The notes under the pieces were generated by a model. That model saw only the letters and a list, made by a program, of their open reading frames with translations, ran no database searches and had not been told where the DNA came from. 14,539 bases of DNA from positions 1 to 14,539 of the forward strand of contig CACZTA010000090.1 in assembly GCA_902783935.1 (NCBI GenBank). The letters run 5' to 3'. Below are positions 7,316 through 14,539 of this stretch, piece after piece. The number at the start of each line of letters is the position of its first letter. The stretch's first letter is position 1. The DNA is from an uncultured Lachnospiraceae bacterium (GTDB taxonomy: Bacteria > Bacillota > Clostridia > Lachnospirales > Lachnospiraceae). Position numbers and translations under genes: made by a program.

Positions 7316-9976
7316 ATGAAAAAGGAACTTGAGAAAAAGTATGACCCGAAAGGGCTGGAAGACCGCCTGTACAGAAAATGGCTTGACGGAGGTTATTTTC
7401 ATGCGGAAGTAAATCCGGACAAAAAGCCGTTTACAATCGTGATGCCGCCGCCGAATATTACCGGGCAGCTGCATATGGGTCATGCTCTTGACAATACACT
7501 TCAGGATATCCTGATCCGCTGGAAGCGAATGCAGGGCTTTGAGGCCCTCTGGCAGCCGGGCACGGATCATGCCGCGATTGCGACGGAAGTCCGGGTTATC
7601 GCGTCCCTGAAGGAAAAAGGCATTGAAAAAGAGGATCTCACGAGAGAAGAATTCCTGAAATACTGCTGGGAATGGCGTGAGGATTACGGCAGCAGGATCG
7701 TCAGCCAGCTGCATAAGCTCGGCTCTTCCGCCGACTGGGCCAGGGAACGCTTCACGATGGACGAGGGATGCTCGAACGCCGTCATGGAAGTATTCCTGAA
7801 GCTCTACGAGAAAGGCTATATCTATAAGGGTTCCCGGATCGGAAACTGGTGCACGACATGCAAGACCTCCATCTCGGACGCGGAAGTTGTCCATGAGGAG
7901 CAGGAAGGATTCTTCTGGCACATCAATTATCCGATCGTCGGGGAAGAAGGCCGCTTCGTTGAAATCGCGACGACCCGTCCGGAAACGCTTCTCGGGGATA
8001 CTGCCGTTGCAGTCAACCCGGAAGATGAGCGCTATGCGGATCTCGTCGGAAAAATGCTTGATCTGCCGCTGACAGACCGGCAGATCCCGGTGATCGCGGA
8101 CAGTTATGTCGACATGGAATTCGGGACGGGGTGCGTCAAGATCACCCCGGGCCACGACCCGAACGACTTTGAAGTGGGCCGCCGCCACAGCCTGCCGGAG
8201 ATCAATATTCTCAATGACGACGGCACCATGAACGAACTGTGCGGGCCCTATGCCGGCATGGACCGCTATGAAGCCAGAAAACAGATGGTCAGCGACCTGG
8301 AGAAGGCCGGACTTCTTGTAAAGGTTGTCCCCCACACGCATTCTGTCGGCACGCATGACCGCTGCGGCACGACTGTGGAACCGATGATCAAGCAGCAGTG
8401 GTTCGTCCGTATGGATGAGCTCGTCAAGCCTGCAATTGAAGCGGTGAAGAACGGCGAACTGACATTTGTGCCGGAACGCTATACGAAAATTTACCTGAAC
8501 TGGCTTGAGAACCTGCATGACTGGTGCATTTCCCGCCAGCTCTACTGGGGACACCGGATTCCCGCATATACCTGCCGCTCATGCGGAAAGCTGATTGTGG
8601 CGAAGACGATGCCGGATGTCTGCCCGGACTGCGGGGGCCATGATTTTGAGCAGGATCCCGATACGCTGGATACCTGGTTCTCGTCAGCGCTCTGGCCGTT
8701 TTCCACGCTCGGATGGCCGGAAAAGACGCCGGAACTTGATTACTTCTATCCCACGGACGTGCTGGTGACGGGCTATGACATCATTCTCTTCTGGGTTATC
8801 CGCATGGTCTTCTCCGGCTATGAGCAGACCGGGAAATCCCCGTTCCATCACGTACTGATCCACGGCCTCGTCAGAGACTCGCAGGGCAGGAAGATGAGCA
8901 AGTCTCTCGGGAACGGCATCGACCCGATCGAGGTGATCGACAAGTACGGCGCGGATGCTCTCCGCCTGACGCTTGTTACGGGAAATGCACCCGGCAACGA
9001 CATGCGCTTCTACTGGGAACAGGTGGAGGCGAGCCGGAATTTCGCCAACAAGATCTGGAATGCAAGCAGGTTTATCATGATGAATCTGCCGGACGGCGAA
9101 CTGGAGACTCCTGCACCGGAGGACTATACGCCTGCCGACCGGTGGATTCTCTCGAGAATGAATACCGTGATCCGCGAAGTGACGGAAAATATGGACCGCT
9201 ATGAGCTCGGCATCGCCGTCCAGAAAGTCCATGATTTCCTCTGGGATGAGTTCTGCGACTGGTATATCGAGATGGTGAAGCTCCGTTTCTGCGATGAGAC
9301 GGAAAGCGGCCGGAAGGCGAGAAATGCTTCCCTCTGCACGCTGAAGAAAGTGCTCGGCGACTCAATGAAGCTCCTGCATCCCTATATGCCGTTCGTCACG
9401 GAAGAGATTTACTGCACGCTGTACCCGGAAGCGGAAACCATCATGACTTCCGCATGGCCTGTTTATGATGAGGCGCTGAATTTCCCGGAGGATGAAACGA
9501 TGATCGTTTCCTTCCAGGAGCTGGTGAAAGGCATCCGGAATCTGCGCATGCAGCTGAATGTGCCTGCAAAGACAAAGACGGACATGTTTATCGTGGGCAG
9601 GGACGCCGCCTCGACGGAAATGTTCCGGAAGCTTCAGGCTTCTCTCGGAGATATGAACCGGATGGTCTTTGCAAAGACGATTACCGTCCAGGAAGGCAGA
9701 GAGGGAATCGATGAGAACGCTGTTTCTGTCGTGAGTGCCAGGGCAACCGCCTTCATTCCATCGACCGAACAGCTCGTCGACCGTGAAAAGGAAGCCGCAA
9801 AGCTCCGCGCCGAAGGGGAGCGGCTTGACCGCGAGATCGCAAGGGCTGAGGGCATGCTGAACAATCCCGGATTCATCAGCAGGGCGCCGGCAGCCAAGGT
9901 GGAAGAAGAAAAAGCAAAGCTCCAGAAGTATAAGGCGATGAAGGAGCAGGTCATGGAACAGCTCGCCAGGTTCTAA
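7316..9976 (+). CDS. valS: Valine-tRNA ligase
   Basis: Class I synthetase that charges tRNA(Val) with valine in the cytosol and edits wrongly attached threonine. The 886-residue length is normal for bacterial ValRS. It has the HMGH form of the HIGH motif at 53-56, the KMSKS motif at 526-530, and the editing-domain signature TTRPETLLGDTAVAV. Cysteine pairs occur at 179/182 and at 420/423 with 436/439, the latter a likely zinc site. The last 70 or so residues form the coiled-coil tail usual for ValRS. The start at 7316 follows AAAGGAG (7295-7301) by 14 bases, longer than ideal; an in-frame GTG at 7280 lies inside telA and is rejected. Only 23 bases separate it from telA, so no T-box leader, common before Firmicute valS, can be present. 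The next gene begins five bases after its stop. Confidence 0.98.
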   Translation: MKKELEKKYDPKGLEDRLYRKWLDGGYFHAEVNPDKKPFTIVMPPPNITGQLHMGHALDNTLQDILIRWKRMQGFEALWQPGTDHAAIATEVRVIASLKEKGIEKEDLTREEFLKYCWEWREDYGSRIVSQLHKLGSSADWARERFTMDEGCSNAVMEVFLKLYEKGYIYKGSRIGNWCTTCKTSISDAEVVHEEQEGFFWHINYPIVGEEGRFVEIATTRPETLLGDTAVAVNPEDERYADLVGKMLDLPLTDRQIPVIADSYVDMEFGTGCVKITPGHDPNDFEVGRRHSLPEINILNDDGTMNELCGPYAGMDRYEARKQMVSDLEKAGLLVKVVPHTHSVGTHDRCGTTVEPMIKQQWFVRMDELVKPAIEAVKNGELTFVPERYTKIYLNWLENLHDWCISRQLYWGHRIPAYTCRSCGKLIVAKTMPDVCPDCGGHDFEQDPDTLDTWFSSALWPFSTLGWPEKTPELDYFYPTDVLVTGYDIILFWVIRMVFSGYEQTGKSPFHHVLIHGLVRDSQGRKMSKSLGNGIDPIEVIDKYGADALRLTLVTGNAPGNDMRFYWEQVEASRNFANKIWNASRFIMMNLPDGELETPAPEDYTPADRWILSRMNTVIREVTENMDRYELGIAVQKVHDFLWDEFCDWYIEMVKLRFCDETESGRKARNASLCTLKKVLGDSMKLLHPYMPFVTEEIYCTLYPEAETIMTSAWPVYDEALNFPEDETMIVSFQELVKGIRNLRMQLNVPAKTKTDMFIVGRDAASTEMFRKLQASLGDMNRMVFAKTITVQEGREGIDENAVSVVSARATAFIPSTEQLVDREKEAAKLRAEGERLDREIARAEGMLNNPGFISRAPAAKVEEEKAKLQKYKAMKEQVMEQLARF

Positions 9977-9981
9977 AAAGA

Positions 9982-12051
9982 ATGCTGAAACGATTTTTTT
10001 CCGCAGAAGGACATGGAAAACAGGCGCATCCCTGCCGGGATGCGCGGCAATCAGCGGCAGCGGCATGGTGCAACCGCTTTGCGCTGCCGCTGCATATTGT
10101 GTGCTGTTTTATCGGTTACTTTCTCATTGAAGCGATGTCACGCCGCTCTTTTGCTGCGGCATGGCAGTTTCTTGATGAGCGGACGAAAGTCTATCTCTAT
10201 AATGTTTTGCTGATTTTTGTGTCGACACTGCCCGCATTCCTCATCAGGAGGCGGGCATTCTGTCGTACTCTGACGGCCTTTCTCTGGCTGCTTCTGGGAG
10301 CCGTGAACGGCCTGGTCCTGTCAAAACGGGTCACGCCGCTCACAGGCCCCGACTTCCTGATGCTGGATGACGCACTGCGTGTCGCGGGGAAATATTTCAG
10401 TTCATTCGGCGTGGTCATCATCATTGTCCTCCTGGCTGCATCTGCGGCAGGTCTCATCTTATGGTTTTTTATTTCGCCGAGATTCAGGGGGAAACTCCGC
10501 CTGAAGATCTGGATCCCTGTTATGGCGGGAGCGGTGTTCGGCCTCTGGGGGCTGACGGCGCTGATGATTAATGCGAAGCTGCTTTCATCTTATTTCGGCA
10601 ATATTGCCTATGCCTATCAGGACTACGGGTTCCCATACAGTCTTGCGGTTACGGTATTTGATACCGGGATTTCGGAACCGAACCATTATTCCGAGAAGCA
10701 GGTGGCCGATATTCTGAGAAGTGAGGGAGAACTGCCGGAAAACGTGCCGGATGAGGATATGCCGAATATCGTCATCGTCCAGCTCGAGACCTTTTTTGAT
10801 GTAACCCGGATGAAACGCCTGAAATTCAGTGAAGACCCGCTGCCGAACTGGCACCGGCTGACTGAAGAATATTCAAGCGGTTATTATACGGTTCCCACAG
10901 TCGGTGCCGGGACCGTAAATACGGAGTTTGAGACTCTGACCGGCATGAGTCTCCGCTTTTTCGGAGCCGGTGAATATCCTTACAAAGGGATCCTGCGGAA
11001 GGAGACCTGTGAGAGCCTGCCTTATGTCCTCTCAGGCCTGGGGTATACATCCCATGCCGTCCATAATAATGAGGCGGGTTTTTACGGCAGGAATAATGTA
11101 TATTCCTATCTCGGGTTCCATTCCTTCACGCCGGCGGAATATATGGACACCCAGAATGATGTGAATGAAAGCGGCTGGATGCGGGATGAAAACCTGATCG
11201 GTCCGATAGGGGATGCGCTTGACGCGACAGAAAACAGGGATTTTGTCTTTGCCGTCTCAGTACAGCCCCACGGTGCGTATCCGGAGGAGCGCGTCCTGGC
11301 GGATCCTGCCATCACGGTGAAGGGCGCCGGAAGCGAAGAGAAAAACTGCCAGTGGGAGTATTACACGAATCAGCTGTATGAGGAGGATCAGTTCGTAGCG
11401 GATCTGATCGCTTATCTGGAGAGCCGGGATGAGCCGACGGTCTGCCTGTTCTACGGCGATCATCTTCCGACGATGGGACTGAGCGACCGGGACCTGAAGA
11501 AAGGGTCGGTTTTCCAGACAAATTATCTTCTCTGGAGCAGTTTTGATCTCGAGCGGAGACAGAAGACCGTGACTGCCTATCAGGCAGTGAGTGAACTGCT
11601 CGACCGGCTTGACTGCCACGAGGGCACCATGTTCCGGTATCATCAGGCCTGCCGGTACAAATCCACCTATCTGTACGACATGCAAGTGCTTCAGTATGAC
11701 ATGCTGTACGGGGAAAAATACGTCTACGGAACGACGAATCCATTCTCAAAGACGGTACTGGCGCTTGGCGTCAAGCCGGTCCGGGTTGACAGGATCCAGA
11801 AGATGTCCTCAGACGGTGCCTATTATATTTACGGCCAGAATTTCACGCAGAGCTGTCAGTTCCAGGTGAATAATGAGCTGTCGGAGACTACGTTCCTGAA
11901 CAGCGGGCTGCTTCTCGTGCGGGACGTGCAGCTTGAAAAAGGCGACTGGGTCAATGTTGCCGTACGCAGCAATTCAAAAGCGCACCAGATTCTGAGCACT
12001 ACAAATACGCTGGTATACGGCGCCGGACGTCTCGTCGACAATGATCCCTGA
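9982..12051 (+). CDS. LtaS-type phosphoglycerol transferase/sulfatase family membrane protein
   Basis: A 689-residue protein of the LTA synthase family, which uses phosphatidylglycerol to build or decorate glycerol-phosphate polymers outside the membrane. Five membrane helices (about 33-52, 70-88, 95-114, 142-164 and 175-196) precede an outside catalytic domain. By position against LtaS, E269 (in IVQLETF) is a metal ligand, T311 (in GAGTVNTEFE) the nucleophile, R370 (in FYGRNNVY) and H430 (in VQPHGAY) substrate residues, and D493-H494 (in YGDHLP) the second metal site. A C-terminal extension from about 585 to 689 is not part of canonical LtaS and has an IPT/TIG-like look around YYIYGQNFTQSCQFQVN. 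It begins five bases after the valS stop with no clear ribosome binding site, so translation is probably coupled. No terminator follows. Whether the polymer is lipoteichoic acid or another anionic polymer cannot be told. Confidence 0.88.
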   Translation: MLKRFFSAEGHGKQAHPCRDARQSAAAAWCNRFALPLHIVCCFIGYFLIEAMSRRSFAAAWQFLDERTKVYLYNVLLIFVSTLPAFLIRRRAFCRTLTAFLWLLLGAVNGLVLSKRVTPLTGPDFLMLDDALRVAGKYFSSFGVVIIIVLLAASAAGLILWFFISPRFRGKLRLKIWIPVMAGAVFGLWGLTALMINAKLLSSYFGNIAYAYQDYGFPYSLAVTVFDTGISEPNHYSEKQVADILRSEGELPENVPDEDMPNIVIVQLETFFDVTRMKRLKFSEDPLPNWHRLTEEYSSGYYTVPTVGAGTVNTEFETLTGMSLRFFGAGEYPYKGILRKETCESLPYVLSGLGYTSHAVHNNEAGFYGRNNVYSYLGFHSFTPAEYMDTQNDVNESGWMRDENLIGPIGDALDATENRDFVFAVSVQPHGAYPEERVLADPAITVKGAGSEEKNCQWEYYTNQLYEEDQFVADLIAYLESRDEPTVCLFYGDHLPTMGLSDRDLKKGSVFQTNYLLWSSFDLERRQKTVTAYQAVSELLDRLDCHEGTMFRYHQACRYKSTYLYDMQVLQYDMLYGEKYVYGTTNPFSKTVLALGVKPVRVDRIQKMSSDGAYYIYGQNFTQSCQFQVNNELSETTFLNSGLLLVRDVQLEKGDWVNVAVRSNSKAHQILSTTNTLVYGAGRLVDNDP

Positions 12052-12070
12052 ACGGACATGAATCGCATGA

Positions 12071-12099
12071 TTGATTTTTCTGCGTGCTTCCGTTATGAT
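12071..12099 (+). promoter_or_regulatory. Promoter of the small-protein/TPR/murB operon
   Basis: A -35 box TTGATT (12071-12076), a 17-base spacer and a -10 box TATGAT (12094-12099). Transcription would begin near 12106, leaving a leader of about 75 bases before the small gene at 12181. No strong terminator lies between the LtaS-like gene and this promoter, so readthrough may add to expression. Confidence 0.7.
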
Positions 12100-12129
12100 G
12101 GACGTACGCGTTTGTAAAACGGTCAGCTT

Positions 12130-12161
12130 CGCTTTCCGGAGGCATTCTTTCCGGGGAAGCG
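12130..12161 (+). promoter_or_regulatory. Leader hairpin before the small gene
   Basis: CGCTTTCCGGA (12130-12140) pairs with TCCGGGGAAGCG (12150-12161) through 11 base pairs with one wobble and one bulged base, and a nine-base loop. It is followed by AAGGAG rather than a T-run, so it is not a terminator. It ends six bases before the ribosome binding site (12168-12173) and may affect translation or stability. Confidence 0.4.
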
Positions 12162-12180
12162 GCGGTTAAGGAGCGGATAT

Positions 12181-12333
12181 ATGATCAACTATGAAGAAGA
12201 ACTGAAGAAGTTCAAACCGAGCCTCGATGTCGATGAGGCGGAGGGGGCGATTTACTCGCGGGATCTGACAGATGTAATCGATATACTGAAAGAGATGCTG
12301 AAGGAAACATCAGGCAGCGAGAAGGGCCGATAA
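12181..12333 (+). CDS. Small 50-residue protein of unknown function
   Basis: A 50-codon reading frame beginning MINYEEELKKFKPSLDVDEA and ending with a short charged tail (TSGSEKGR). It is supported by a strong AAGGAG ribosome binding site (12168-12173) seven bases before ATG, a promoter 82 bases upstream, and a gap of only four bases to the TPR gene. The codon use resembles the neighbours. The chain is acidic, with about 13 Asp/Glu and two likely helices (about 3-12 and 28-42), no cysteines and no membrane segment, so a soluble cytosolic protein is expected. It could bind the cytosolic part of the next gene's product. I do not recognise a characterised family. Confidence 0.75.
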   Translation: MINYEEELKKFKPSLDVDEAEGAIYSRDLTDVIDILKEMLKETSGSEKGR

Positions 12334-12337
12334 CGTT

Positions 12338-14005
12338 ATGAGATGTATGAACTGCGGCGCGGAGCTCACTGATTCGGCGTACTGTCCGAAGTGCGGCTGT
12401 GATGTCTCCGTCCAGAAGCAGGCGATCGTCCTGTCCGGGCTCTATTATAACCAGGGACTTGAGAAAGCCCAGGTCCGGGACCTGAGCGGTGCGATCGACC
12501 AGCTGAAGAGAAGCCTGAAATTTAATAAGCTGAATGTGCCGGCAAGAAATCTCCTCGGATTAGTATATTTTGAAACAGGGGAAGTCGTGTCGGCTCTTTC
12601 CGAATGGGTTATTTCAAAGAATATCCAGCCGGAGAACAACATTGCCGCAGACTATATCAGAAATCTGCAGCAGGATGCAAACCGCCTGGATATCATTAAC
12701 CAGACGATCAAGAAATACAATATCGCCCTCGAAAACTGCCTTGAGGGCAATGAGGACGTCTCCCTGATCCAGCTGAAAAAGATTCTCGCCCAGAATCCGA
12801 AGCTGATCAAGGGGTATCATCTGCTTGCGCTTCTGTATATTCATAAGCGCGAATATGAGAAAGCGCGCAGGCTCCTGAAAAAGGCGATCCGGATTGACAA
12901 GACCAATACAACGACCCTAAGATTCCTGAGAGAGGTGGATGAGCAGACCGGGACGGCGACGTCCCTCGAGTCCCATTTTTCGCTGTGGGGCGGAAAACGT
13001 GCCCGTGAAGAAGCTCCTGCGGAAGAACCCGAGCGCGCCCCGTCCACATCGGCACTATATCATGCCGGAAGCGGCGGAAGGGGGTTCCCGTTCCTGAATG
13101 TCCTGATGGGTGCCGTGATCGGTGCGGCGGCGATCTGGTTCATGTTTATTCCGGCTTATACGAGGAGCATTAACCGGGCCGCCAATGAGAAGATCACCAA
13201 GTATTCCTCGGATATGGCGGTTTATTCGGCGCAGATCCAGACGATGAATGACCAGATCCGGGCTTCCCAGGACACGGTCAATACGGCGAAGGATAAGATC
13301 GATGCGGCAAACGCAAAGTCTGTAAGCTATGACAATCTGATAAAGGCGCAGAATGCCTATAACAACGGTTCGTTTGAAGCGTCGGCTACAGCGATCGCGG
13401 ATATTGATTCCTCAAAGCTTTCGGTTGAGGCGAAGGCGGTTTATGACAGCCTGTCGCTCCAGCTCCAGAATTTCCTGCTCGCTGCCTATAAGAAGATCGG
13501 GCTTGAGGCATTTGGTGCCGCCGATTACGCGAAGGCGATCGAGAAGCTGTCCGCGGCGAGAGCTATTGATGCGACAGACTACGATATCCTGAATTATCTT
13601 GCACATTCGTACCGCCTGACCGAGGACACGAAGCATGCGGATGAAGTGTTCCTGCAGATTGTGGCGACATTCCCTGACACGCAGAAAGCTGAAAATGCGA
13701 TGCAGTATCTTTCGGATTCGGCGAAAGAGAGCCTCTCTGCCGTGAAAGCGGAAGCGACGGACGGCACGGCGGCCGCTGCGGAGACCGCTGCCCAGATTCA
13801 GCAGGATGAGGCTGCGGGGCAGGGTGAAGAGGCACAGCCGGAAGAGCAGCAGGCGGACGACGGCGCCGGAGATGAGAACGAAGGCGGCGAAGAAAACTAC
13901 GACGAAGAAAACTACGACGAGAACTACGACGAAGAGTATTACAACGAAGAAACCGATTACGACGAAGAATATTATAATGAAGGAACCTACGACGAAGAGT
14001 ATTAA
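12338..14005 (+). CDS. Zinc-ribbon and TPR membrane protein with acidic Tyr-rich tail
   Basis: A 555-residue protein of unknown function. A zinc ribbon uses C3, C6, C16 and C19 (CMNCG ... CPKCG). TPR-like helical repeats cover about 30-205, then a charged linker. One membrane helix lies at about 251-272, followed by a coiled-coil stretch (about 280-325) and a second set of TPR-like helices (about 335-450). An Ala/Gln/Glu-rich segment leads into a strongly acidic, Tyr-rich tail (about 500-555) with repeated YDEE units. The zinc ribbon and first TPRs are most likely cytosolic and the second part outside, but the basic residues on both sides of the helix leave topology open. GAAGGG (12321-12326) lies 11 bases before the ATG. 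It sits between the 50-residue gene and murB, whose start overlaps its last 29 bases. A scaffold for envelope synthesis is an inference. Confidence 0.85.
   Translation: MRCMNCGAELTDSAYCPKCGCDVSVQKQAIVLSGLYYNQGLEKAQVRDLSGAIDQLKRSLKFNKLNVPARNLLGLVYFETGEVVSALSEWVISKNIQPENNIAADYIRNLQQDANRLDIINQTIKKYNIALENCLEGNEDVSLIQLKKILAQNPKLIKGYHLLALLYIHKREYEKARRLLKKAIRIDKTNTTTLRFLREVDEQTGTATSLESHFSLWGGKRAREEAPAEEPERAPSTSALYHAGSGGRGFPFLNVLMGAVIGAAAIWFMFIPAYTRSINRAANEKITKYSSDMAVYSAQIQTMNDQIRASQDTVNTAKDKIDAANAKSVSYDNLIKAQNAYNNGSFEASATAIADIDSSKLSVEAKAVYDSLSLQLQNFLLAAYKKIGLEAFGAADYAKAIEKLSAARAIDATDYDILNYLAHSYRLTEDTKHADEVFLQIVATFPDTQKAENAMQYLSDSAKESLSAVKAEATDGTAAAAETAAQIQQDEAAGQGEEAQPEEQQADDGAGDENEGGEENYDEENYDENYDEEYYNEETDYDEEYYNEGTYDEEY
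13889..14002 (+). repeat. Degenerate repeat coding the YDEE-type tail
   Basis: Two perfect 15-base copies of GAAGAAAACTACGAC (13889-13903 and 13904-13918) are followed by a shorter GAGAACTACGAC (13919-13930) and diverged units that code Y(N/D)EE-type blocks up to the stop. Unit lengths are multiples of three, so copy changes preserve the frame of the TPR gene. The murB start codon lies inside the last units. Confidence 0.75.
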
Positions 14006-14539
14006 AGAAGCGCTCGCGGCGGTTGCGGGTGAAGGCGCTGTGCGGACACAGGAACCGATGAATCTTCATACGACATTCCGGATCGGCGGACCGGCCGATT
14101 ACTTTGTGGAGCCCTGCTCGGCGGAAGAGACGGCAGAGCTGATCAGGGTGTGCCGGGAATACGGTGTTGACGCTTATATTATGGGAAACGGCAGTAATGT
14201 GCTGGTTTCAGACGCCGGTTACCGGGGAGTGATCATCCGCCTTGGTAAAGCGTTCGGGGAAATCCGGACGGAAGGCAGCCGGATCCGCGCCCAGGCAGGT
14301 GCGCTGCTGTCTTCTGTGGCGGCAGCTGCCCTTGAAGCGGGACTGACGGGCTTTGAATTTGCCGCGGGCATACCCGGTACGGTCGGAGGCGCCTGCCTCA
14401 TGAATGCCGGCGCTTACGGCGGAGAGATGAAGCAGGTCCTGAAATCCGTGCGGGTACTGACAGAAGAAGGCGAAGAGCGGGTTTTTTCCGTTGAGGAAAT
14501 GGATCTCTCCTACAGACACAGCCGTTTTATGGAAGACGG
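13977..14539 (+). CDS. murB: UDP-N-acetylenolpyruvoylglucosamine reductase, 5' part
   Basis: MurB is the cytosolic FAD enzyme that reduces UDP-GlcNAc-enolpyruvate with NADPH to UDP-MurNAc, an early step of peptidoglycan synthesis. The window holds 187 codons and two bases; the C-terminal part lies beyond the right edge. Recognisable segments are NLHTTFRIGGPADYF near the start, the FAD-binding GNGSNVLVSDAGYRGVIIRL, then AAGIPGTVGGACLMNAGAYG and, near the end, YRHSRF of the type IIb enzymes typical of Firmicutes. The ATG at 13977 gives 27 residues before EPMNLHTTF, the usual family spacing. It lies 29 bases inside the TPR gene in another frame and has only a weak GAAGAA ribosome binding site, so translation is likely coupled. 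In-frame GTG at 14040 and ATG at 14058 are less likely starts. Confidence 0.95.
   Translation, partial: MKEPTTKSIKEALAAVAGEGAVRTQEPMNLHTTFRIGGPADYFVEPCSAEETAELIRVCREYGVDAYIMGNGSNVLVSDAGYRGVIIRLGKAFGEIRTEGSRIRAQAGALLSSVAAAALEAGLTGFEFAAGIPGTVGGACLMNAGAYGGEMKQVLKSVRVLTEEGEERVFSVEEMDLSYRHSRFMED

Noticed and set aside
6842..8554. Long open frame on the minus strand across telA and valS
   Set aside because: It spans two certain genes in antisense, shows no recognisable motifs and no start signals; codon bias of the + strand genes explains it.
13889..14002. CRISPR or intergenic satellite array
   Set aside because: The repeats are short, in frame and code for the tail of a protein; there are no spacers.

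Overview
The window looks like ordinary chromosome of a Gram-positive bacterium of the class Clostridia, most likely Lachnospiraceae or a close relative. The evidence is SecA with a Firmicute-type length and zinc tail, an XpaC/TelA pair, a five-helix LtaS-type sulfatase, small split DMT transporters, a zinc-ribbon/TPR membrane protein next to murB, strong GGAGG-type ribosome binding sites and sigma-A-like promoters. The DNA is fairly G+C-rich by eye. All genes lie on the + strand. No mobile element, phage gene, CRISPR array, tRNA or rRNA was seen.

Layout. (1) 1-170: a hairpin that probably ends an upstream gene, a good promoter, and a structured leader. (2) 171-3770: secA, then a gene for a protein with three S1 RNA-binding domains. 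The S1 gene has its own promoter overlapping the secA stop codon and a strong terminator at 3808-3846. (3) 3958-4699: two overlapping genes for four-helix half-size DMT-family transporters. (4) 4753-12051: xpaC-like, telA-like, valS and an LtaS-like phosphoglycerol-transferase family gene, tightly spaced. A promoter lies just before telA, so telA, valS and the LtaS-like gene probably share a transcript. (5) 12071-14539: a clear promoter, a leader hairpin, a 50-residue small protein, a zinc-ribbon/TPR membrane protein with an acidic tyrosine-rich tail, and the first 187 codons of murB, which starts inside the tail-coding repeats and runs off the window.

Most products act at the cell envelope: Sec export, lipid-linked or small-molecule transport, membrane-stress proteins, anionic polymer synthesis and peptidoglycan precursor synthesis. 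Housekeeping genes (S1, valS) are interspersed. I found no convincing complete new defence or mobile system. The most unusual points are valS inside a telA operon without a T-box, the C-terminal extension of the LtaS-like protein, the repeat-coded tail that overlaps the murB start, and the conserved-looking 50-residue gene in front of it. No gap without a gene exceeds 300 bases.
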